This document shows, piece by piece, positions 59,057-64,000 of a DNA stretch of 64,000 nt. Source of the DNA: FLUQ01 sp031551515. Lineage in GTDB: Bacteria > Desulfobacterota > Desulfovibrionia > Desulfovibrionales > Desulfovibrionaceae. The notes beneath the pieces were generated by a model that did not search any database, was not told where the DNA came from, and worked only from the letters and a program-made list of their open reading frames with translations. The translations under genes and the position numbers were made by a program. The DNA lies in contig JAVBNL010000041.1 of NCBI GenBank assembly GCA_031551515.1, forward strand, positions 21,454-85,453, in the 5' to 3' direction. The first letter of the stretch is position 1. Each line of letters starts with the position of its first letter.

Positions 59057-60903
59057 CGACCCCCAAAAACACCGCCCGCCCCTTCGGCTGGCGGGCGTCC
59101 CTGTGCGTGGCGCTGATTCTGATTCCTTTCGTCTATGCGGCTTTTTTCACCTTTCCCGAAGGTGACGATTTTCACGGGGCCCTGCGGGCCAGACATCTTT
59201 TTGACCTGATCGGCGGCGTTGACCGCATGTTCAGTGCCTGGTGGAAATGGAGCGGCCGCTACTTCTACCACTTCACCTGGGTTTTTCTGGGCGATATCGC
59301 GCATTACCGCACGCTGTATTCCTGCTACATCCTGTTCATTTTCGGCCTGTTCTGGCTGAGCGTTTTCGGCATAGCCAAAGAGCTGGGCCGCGACAAAGCG
59401 CCCGGCCAGGCAGCTTTTTTTGCCACCTTGTGGCTGGCCGCCACCCTGTGCACGCACAAGTGCCTTGGCGGCTGGTATTTGCTGATAGAGCTTGAAACCA
59501 TCACCGCCGGGCATGTGTTCACCATGCTCTACATCTGGTCGCTCTGCCGCCTGTGGAACAGGCCGGTCGTCAGCCGGGGGGCGAAATGGTTCTGCATTTG
59601 CAGCGGCGCGGCCGCTTCCGGCTGCTATGAATACAGCGCCCTCTTGGTGCTGCTGATCGCCGCCGCCGTGTACATCATGGCCCGACTGTACGAGCACCCG
59701 CATCAAAAAACTTTTCGCACGCTGCTGATCGTGGCGGGGGTGTGTTTTTTGCTCTCGTATCTGGCCAGGGGCAACTTCCGGCGGCAAGACAAGCGGGCCG
59801 TTTCCAGCGCGGTCAAATCCGCGCAGCTTCACCATGCGCTGCACGACTGGTGGACCTATGTGGGCAAATCATACGCCAACCCGATCATGGCCCTGGCCGT
59901 GCTGGCCGCCGGGTGGTTTTCGCCGGGCTGGGAAACGCCCCTGCATAAAAAACTGCCCTTTCCGCTGATTCTTGTCCTGGGCGTTGCGGCGGTCATCGGC
60001 TTTACCGGCTCGCTGACCGTCATTCACGCCTTCAGCGACGTGCCCGTGGGCGCGGTTTCCAAGCTGCCCGCCCAGATGGTGCAATACAGCACCATCATCA
60101 TCGTCTTCTGCCTGCTGGCCTGCCGGGAACGACTGCACCTGGACGCATTGCGCCTTGCCCCCTTGCGCCTGCTAGGCAAACCCGTCTGTCTGCTTGCCGC
60201 CTTCGCCCTGCTGCTGGGCGGGAACTCCAACTTCTTCCCCACCCTGTGGAACGGCCTTTCCGGCGCGTTTTCCCGCTACGAGGCGGCATATGAAAAACGC
60301 AAGGCGGTCTTCGCCGCGCACCGCAAGCAGGCTGTTGTCGTGATGCCGCTTTCCGGCGCGCCCTTTCCCGTCAACAGCGAGATTCTGTTCGCCGACCCCA
60401 AAGATTGGCCCAACAAATATTACGCGCCGTTTTACCGCGTGGCCTCGGTTGCGGCGAAAAGCGCTTCGCCGCAGCTTGCCTATGAAGAAGCCAAAAAACG
60501 AGGCCTGCTGGCCTGGCGCGCCGCCAAGGGCGACGCCGGAAACAGCGCCGGTGAAGTCGCCTTTGTGCCGTCGCTCTCTCTGCCGCCCAACAAGACCTAT
60601 GAATTCGACTGGATTTTCCTGCGCGGCGACGCCGCGGGCGGCCCCGGCAAAATCCGGCTGTTCACCTGCAACCGGGGCACCTTCTCCCGCTTGCCCGGCG
60701 AAATCAAAAAACGGCTTCTTGCCGAACGGCCGCCCTTTGACGCGGGGGCGGTTCAACACCCCGCGCTTACACCACTGGAAACGGAAGACGGCGTGGTCTA
60801 TGCGGTGCCCCTGCCGCAGACGGATTCCGGCAAAGGCGTGCAGTATGAAACGTGGCTTTCGGTCAACGGCGGGGCGTTTTTTCCCTGCTCCGCCAAGGAA
60901 TAA
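59053..60903 (+). CDS. GtrC-like multi-span membrane glycosyltransferase (GT-C)
   Basis: A 616-residue membrane protein with about 10-11 spans and a soluble C-terminal domain (~415-616). The first loop contains EGDDFHGAL, the acidic motif typical of GT-C enzymes and of the DUF6056/GtrC group, which use polyprenyl-linked sugar to decorate a surface glycan in the periplasm. It is coupled to the GT2 gene by a 4-bp overlap and completes the GtrA-GtrB-GtrC set. The acceptor glycan cannot be predicted. It ends 65 bases before the tRNA gene. Confidence 0.8.
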   Translation: MTTPKNTARPFGWRASLCVALILIPFVYAAFFTFPEGDDFHGALRARHLFDLIGGVDRMFSAWWKWSGRYFYHFTWVFLGDIAHYRTLYSCYILFIFGLFWLSVFGIAKELGRDKAPGQAAFFATLWLAATLCTHKCLGGWYLLIELETITAGHVFTMLYIWSLCRLWNRPVVSRGAKWFCICSGAAASGCYEYSALLVLLIAAAVYIMARLYEHPHQKTFRTLLIVAGVCFLLSYLARGNFRRQDKRAVSSAVKSAQLHHALHDWWTYVGKSYANPIMALAVLAAGWFSPGWETPLHKKLPFPLILVLGVAAVIGFTGSLTVIHAFSDVPVGAVSKLPAQMVQYSTIIIVFCLLACRERLHLDALRLAPLRLLGKPVCLLAAFALLLGGNSNFFPTLWNGLSGAFSRYEAAYEKRKAVFAAHRKQAVVVMPLSGAPFPVNSEILFADPKDWPNKYYAPFYRVASVAAKSASPQLAYEEAKKRGLLAWRAAKGDAGNSAGEVAFVPSLSLPPNKTYEFDWIFLRGDAAGGPGKIRLFTCNRGTFSRLPGEIKKRLLAERPPFDAGAVQHPALTPLETEDGVVYAVPLPQTDSGKGVQYETWLSVNGGAFFPCSAKE

Positions 60904-60968
60904 TAACTTTTTTTCGCGCGGCGATTGACAGCTTTTCGGTTTTCAGGCATTAAAGCTCCTCACCACGT

Positions 60969-61044
<76 letters not shown>

Positions 61045-61052
61045 GGAATTTT

Positions 61053-61090
61053 AAGGGCTTACGAGAGATGATCGTAAGCCCTTTTTCTTT
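61053..61090 (+). terminator. Rho-independent terminator after tRNA-Ala
   Basis: A 12-bp stem (61053-61064 with 61072-61083) around a 7-base loop, followed by TTTCTTT. It separates the tRNA from the retron. Confidence 0.88.
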
Positions 61091-61147
61091 ATGGGCTTTC
61101 CAGCCCCACCCTGGCCCCACCATTTTTGGGTCATCCCAGTCTTGCTG

Positions 61148-61177
61148 TTGACTACTTTGGCTGTGATCGGGTAGTCT
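61148..61177 (+). promoter_or_regulatory. Candidate retron promoter
   Basis: TTGACT (61148-61153) with an 18-bp spacer and TAGTCT (61172-61177). Transcription would begin near 61184, exactly at the a1 segment of the retron RNA. The -10 match is moderate. Confidence 0.5.
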
Positions 61178-61183
61178 CTATTT

Positions 61184-61346
61184 ACTCTTTACGCGTTAAG
61201 TCCGTAAAAAGACTTGGTCCGATGTTTCTGTCGGACAGAATTTGATTGATAGGATTTATCGGCCAATCTGGCCTTCGGATTTCCATCCGAAACCCGAAGA
61301 GGCTGTAAATCCGAAGGCCAGATTGGCCTCTTTCTAGGTAAAGGGT
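61184..61346 (+). ncRNA. Retron msr-msd RNA (Ec86/Eco1-like)
   Basis: a1 (ACTCTTTAC, 61184-61192) pairs with a2 (GTAAAGGGT, 61338-61346) over 9 bp with one G-U. Directly after a1 comes GCG, as in Ec86, so G61193 is the likely branching guanosine. msr holds two stem-loops: AAGTC...GACTT (near 61198-61215) and GTCCGA...TCGGAC (near 61217-61236), the latter with a UGUUUC loop like that of Ec86. The msd is a perfect 22-bp inverted repeat (61261-61282 with 61307-61328) closing a 24-base loop. The segment before a2 (TTTCTAGGTAAAGGG) resembles the Ec86 reverse-transcription start. Boundaries by analogy. Confidence 0.85.
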
Positions 61347-61350
61347 TTTA

Positions 61351-62268
61351 ATGTCTCAACACGTTAAAAGTATTTTTGACGAGCTTGGCGAAAGCCTTGA
61401 CGTCTCGTCACTTCGTATTCTTAGCAGGCCTAAGCCTGACATTTTTTTATGTGGCGGCTCTGACCCTAACACGTCAGTCCGCCATCTTTTTATGCAGTAT
61501 GCAAAGCAAGACAGTGAGGAATTTTATTCAAGATTGGTTCTTGCAGAAGATGTCATAAAAAGCTGGTTTCGCGCAGACAGCTACGATAACCTCCTAGAAC
61601 TAGAAGAAGATTTGGCAAGTGTTGCTTCTATCGTGCCGATTTTTCTTGAAAGTGAAGGTGCTTTTGCAGAGGTTGGGTCATTTGCAAGCAATAATGACCT
61701 CATTAAAAAGATTCTTGTTTTTCAAGATATTAAATACAAAGACAAAGAGTCTTTCATTAACCTCGGGCCATTACATAGGATACGAAAAATTTGCAGTAAC
61801 GATGATGTACTGTGTTACAAATGGGATAAAATTAGCGAATATTTTTTTGATATTAAAAGTAGCATACTTGAAAAATTAAATATAAAAGAAAAAGCATTTT
61901 ATAAGAAAAATATTGGTGATATATCTATACTTGTTATAGAAATAATTAATATGGCGCAGCTTGCAAAAAAGACAGATATAAAAACAGCGCTGAGATCATC
62001 TGGAATCGAGATAACAGATTCTCAATTGAATAAAATATTTTACATTCTTGAGAAAATGGAATGTATAAAAGAAATGCAGGCAGGAAAATCGAGATATTAT
62101 ACGTCATTATGCCAAGAAAAGATGCTAAGCCTAGCTTTTAAAAAGGAAGCTCCAAGCAGAGATGCTCTTGAATGGCGATTTCGTATATCTGACCATTATT
62201 CAAGAGCTGATAGGAATTGGGATAAACTCTGGGCTTTAGTGGCAGAAGAAGGCGGTGCTGCACAATGA
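61351..62268 (+). CDS. Retron type II-A effector: nucleoside deoxyribosyltransferase-like N-glycosidase with DNA-binding domain
   Basis: A 305-residue protein. The N-terminal domain (~25-150) matches the effector of retron Eco1/Ec86: IFLCGG at 31-36, FLESEGAFAEVGSF with the probable catalytic acids among Glu100-Glu107, and SFINLGPLHRIRK. The C-terminal half (~180-290) is helical with a winged-helix-like segment (TDIKTALRSSGIEITDSQLN). In Eco1 this effector forms filaments with RT and msDNA and, when released by phage attack, degrades NAD+ or nucleotides to abort infection; the same role is inferred here. Strongly AT-rich, unlike the chromosome. The ribosome site AAAGGG lies within a2. Its stop overlaps the RT start (ATGA). 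Confidence 0.87.
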   Translation: MSQHVKSIFDELGESLDVSSLRILSRPKPDIFLCGGSDPNTSVRHLFMQYAKQDSEEFYSRLVLAEDVIKSWFRADSYDNLLELEEDLASVASIVPIFLESEGAFAEVGSFASNNDLIKKILVFQDIKYKDKESFINLGPLHRIRKICSNDDVLCYKWDKISEYFFDIKSSILEKLNIKEKAFYKKNIGDISILVIEIINMAQLAKKTDIKTALRSSGIEITDSQLNKIFYILEKMECIKEMQAGKSRYYTSLCQEKMLSLAFKKEAPSRDALEWRFRISDHYSRADRNWDKLWALVAEEGGAAQ

Positions 62269-63218
62269 ATATGCTTTTGCTATTCTCAAGAGTAATACGC
62301 CTTGCCCCCGAAGTTTGCCTTTCTCTTATAAAAAGCGCTCCATTTAGATATAAAGTATTTTCTATTCCAAAACGGGACAGAGAAAAGCGGCGCATAATCG
62401 CCCAGCCTACACCGGCTATAAAAGCGCTACAGACCATTGCAGTTCGAGAGTATCTATCAAAGCTCCCAATCCACAGCGCTGCCATGGCTTACATCAAGGG
62501 CGTTGGGATAAAGACAAATGCTTTAGCGCATGTGGAGAATCAATACATATTAAAATTAGATTTTAGCGACTTTTTCCATTCTATTTTGCCAAATGACATT
62601 GATACACTTAACCTTAATGTGGTTTGTGGACTGTCAGCTGATGAAATAAATTTACTGAAATTATTATTTTTTTGGAGTCCAAACAAAGATAAAGGCAATA
62701 TGTGCCTTTCTATTGGAGCGCCATCTTCTCCTTGTTTGTCAAATAATATTATGTATAATTTTGATTCATCAATTAATGCATTATGTGATAAGTTTGGAGC
62801 AAAATACACAAGATATAGTGACGATATTACGATATCAATAAATAAAAAAAATGAATTACCTACACTGTATGAAGAAATAAAAATAATTTGTAATAAAACC
62901 AAAAGTCCAAATTTGCATTTAAATCTTAATAAAACTGTTTTTGCATCAAAAAAAAATAGACGTTCAATTACAGGCGTTATCGTTACAAATGATAACAACG
63001 TTTCACTAGGGAGAGAAAAGAAAAGACAAATCAGGGCGATGATCCACGGCGTGATCGTTGGGCGTGTTAATGATGAAGAAAATATTAATAAAATTAATGG
63101 ATATCTTGCCTTTGCAAAAGATATTGAACCTGAATTTATTCAACGACTGATCAATTCTTACAGTTCGCATCAAGAGCTATTGGCAGATAAAGGCATTTTT
63201 GCGTTTAAGCTTTCATAA
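62265..63218 (+). CDS. ret: Retron reverse transcriptase (Ec86/Eco1-like)
   Basis: A 317-residue RT, the normal size for single-domain retron RTs (Eco1 320). FRYKVFSIPKRDREKRRIIAQPTPAIKALQ is the domain 1-2 region, LKLDFSDFFHSI holds the first catalytic Asp, SIGAPSSPCLSN is motif B with Ile where most have Gln, and TRYSDDITIS has the catalytic pair Asp186-Asp187. SITGVIVTNDNNVSLGREKKRQIRAMIHG corresponds to the retron VTG region with Ile for Val, which contacts the msr stem-loop. It should prime on the branching G of the adjacent RNA. Coupled to the effector by a 4-bp overlap. AT-rich; likely horizontally acquired. Confidence 0.93.
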   Translation: MNMLLLFSRVIRLAPEVCLSLIKSAPFRYKVFSIPKRDREKRRIIAQPTPAIKALQTIAVREYLSKLPIHSAAMAYIKGVGIKTNALAHVENQYILKLDFSDFFHSILPNDIDTLNLNVVCGLSADEINLLKLLFFWSPNKDKGNMCLSIGAPSSPCLSNNIMYNFDSSINALCDKFGAKYTRYSDDITISINKKNELPTLYEEIKIICNKTKSPNLHLNLNKTVFASKKNRRSITGVIVTNDNNVSLGREKKRQIRAMIHGVIVGRVNDEENINKINGYLAFAKDIEPEFIQRLINSYSSHQELLADKGIFAFKLS

Positions 63219-63220
63219 TA

Positions 63221-63490
63221 TCACTTTTTGCCAAACCCAAAAGTCGGCTCCTTCACCTTCTCAAACTTCCCGCCAAGGAACTGTTTCTCAAACGCCTTGC
63301 GGGCGTTGACGCAATTCGGCGTGTCCTTCAATTCGCCGGGGTTGTTTTTGCACTCCGCGAGCTTGGCTTCCAGGGCTGTCTTGTTTTCCGGCTTCAAGTA
63401 CCATTCCACGGTTTTTGTTTCTTCCGACTTACAGCCCGCAAGGGCCAAGGCGAAAGCGACTACCCACATGGCGAAGAAAGGCTTTTTCAC
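63221..63490 (-). CDS. EexN-like lipoprotein
   Basis: An 89-residue lipoprotein with signal peptide and lipobox (ALALAGCKS). The mature part (TVEWYLKPENKTALEAKLAECKNNPGE, ending with CVNARKAFEKQF) matches EexN-type entry-exclusion lipoproteins of conjugative elements, which reduce uptake of the same element by the host. The start is GTG 63490 with AAGGAG six bases upstream. It converges on the retron RT, 2 bases from its stop. Its GC-rich codon use differs from the retron and resembles the chromosome. Confidence 0.8.
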   Translation of the reverse strand: MKKPFFAMWVVAFALALAGCKSEETKTVEWYLKPENKTALEAKLAECKNNPGELKDTPNCVNARKAFEKQFLGGKFEKVKEPTFGFGKK

Positions 63491-63516
63491 GGTGTTCTCC
63501 TTTTGAATGCTGGCGG

Positions 63517-63720
63517 CTAATGCTGCGTGGTGCCTTTATCCGCCTCAATGGTGGCTCTGAGTATCCTTACAAATTTTCCCCACTCGGACAGTTTGGCGCA
63601 GTCTTCGGGAAGCAGGGCGCCTCCGGCTTTTTGCGCGGCTACAAGCAGGAGCGTCAGAAAGCCCTCATCGGCAATGGCAATCCTGCTGATGATACAACCG
63701 ACTTCTTCTGATGAAACCAT
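63517..63720 (-). CDS. Small conserved-looking protein of the mobile element, unknown function
   Basis: A 67-residue, mostly helical protein (GFLTLLLVAAQKAGGALLPEDCAKLSEWGKFVRILRATIEA). I do not recognise it. It lies 26 bases upstream of the EexN-like gene in the same orientation, so both probably form one transcript, and it is divergent from the XRE-type regulator. ATG 63720 has a purine-rich GGCGGG upstream. An accessory role in the mobile element is the natural guess; no motif supports more. Confidence 0.55.
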   Translation of the reverse strand: MVSSEEVGCIISRIAIADEGFLTLLLVAAQKAGGALLPEDCAKLSEWGKFVRILRATIEADKGTTQH

Positions 63721-63753
63721 GCTTTCCCGCCTCGGTGGTTTTTATGTAATGAT

Positions 63754-63776
63754 AAATATCCTGTTTTGGGATATTT
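63754..63776. promoter_or_regulatory. Palindromic operator of the XRE regulator
   Basis: AAATATCC (63754-63761) and GGATATTT (63769-63776) form a perfect inverted repeat with a 7-base spacer. It is in the divergent interval between the small gene and the XRE-type regulator, the usual place for an autoregulatory site. Confidence 0.6.
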
Positions 63777-63814
63777 TGCAAACCACAATAGGGTCATCCC
63801 AAAAGAGGATGACC

Positions 63815-64000
63815 GTGAAATCCAACTTTACCCGCGAATACGCCGCGTTTCTTGAAGGGCTTATCGCCGCGCGGAAACGCCAAGGGCTCACCCAGCAGGC
63901 CGTTGCCGACCTTTTGGGCAAGCCCCAGTCCTTTGTCTCCAAGTACGAGAGCGGGGAGCGGCGCTTAGATGTGGTGGAGTTCTGCCAGATCGCCAAGGCG
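63815..64000 (+). CDS. XRE-family helix-turn-helix regulator (cut by window end)
   Basis: The visible 62 codons encode an XRE-type DNA-binding domain: LIAARKRQGLTQQAVADLLGKPQSFVSKYESGERRLDVVEFCQIAKA, with the helix-turn-helix in TQQAVADLLGKPQSFVSKYE. GTG 63815 is preferred because GAGG lies 6 bases upstream; the ATG at 63809 abuts that site. Such regulators control maintenance or transfer genes in phages and integrative elements. The rest of the protein lies outside the window. Confidence 0.8.
   Translation, partial: MKSNFTREYAAFLEGLIAARKRQGLTQQAVADLLGKPQSFVSKYESGERRLDVVEFCQIAKA

Noticed and set aside
61128..63801. Direct repeat GGGTCATCCCA (61128-61138 and 63791-63801) as possible att sites
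   Set aside because: An 11-bp match is expected about once by chance in a 3-kb stretch; it does not involve the tRNA 3' end, and the second copy lies inside the XRE promoter.

Overview
The window is a GC-rich bacterial chromosome segment, densely packed with genes on both strands. The gene content points to a Gram-negative anaerobe, most likely a member of the Desulfovibrionaceae. Evidence for this is the futalosine-pathway gene mqnD, a heptose adenylyltransferase (LPS), three sigma-54 activators with matching -24/-12 promoters, larB, multi-rhodanese and TauE-type sulfur proteins, and GC-rich nested-hairpin repeats between convergent genes. The genus assignment is inference; no 16S or ribosomal protein gene is present.

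Layout. 1-5.8 kb: ppiD (cut by the window edge), an orphan hicB antitoxin with a decayed hicA, a sigma-54 activator with a degenerate receiver, an M48 membrane protease and a small secreted protein. 5.8-15.4 kb: a bacterial alpha-2-macroglobulin, larB, yjgR, an 820-bp gene-free stretch framed by a 69-bp repeat, an aminotransferase-like protein lacking its PLP lysine, and mqnD. 15.7-23.1 kb: a PrpR-type sigma-54 activator, its probable palindromic operator and sigma-54 promoter, and a five-gene catabolic operon (CitE-like lyase, CoA-transferase, HD hydrolase, SLC13 transporter, amidohydrolase). 23.3-30.7 kb: PfpI, TauE, mtnA, a lone trpB preceded by a Trp-rich leader peptide and attenuator, and a second PrpR-type activator divergent from a second SLC13 transporter. 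30.9-41.3 kb: a four-rhodanese protein, a DapA-family aldolase followed by gcl, creD-creB-creC, a PheC-like periplasmic protein and an IclR regulator. 41.4-50.4 kb: a MocR/PdxR regulator divergent from pdxS-pdxT with twin operators, then a GntR-controlled operon (decayed M29 peptidase, threonine aldolase, M20 amidohydrolase), RidA and a PilJ-GGDEF protein. 50.5-60.9 kb: purF divergent from hisH-hisF, rfaE2, trpS, an M50 protease, a lone receiver, a ThiS-like protein and a translationally coupled deacetylase-GtrA-GT2-GT-C surface-glycan cluster.

The last 3 kb is different. After a tRNA-Ala(GGC) and its terminator comes an AT-rich retron of the Ec86/Eco1 type (type II-A): an msr-msd RNA with a1/a2 pairing, two msr stem-loops and a long perfect msd hairpin, then a nucleoside-deoxyribosyltransferase-like effector overlapping a retron reverse transcriptase by 4 bp. 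It is followed by an EexN-type lipoprotein, a small unknown protein and an XRE-type regulator, consistent with the edge of an integrative element inserted at the tRNA. The Shine-Dalgarno of the effector lies inside the a2 strand of the retron RNA, so folding of the RNA should limit effector translation.

A second notable feature is a ~125-bp repeat (two copies, 10.0 and 35.5 kb) whose core is conserved while its 18-bp closing stem is completely different in sequence yet perfectly paired in each copy. That pattern is expected of a structured RNA family.
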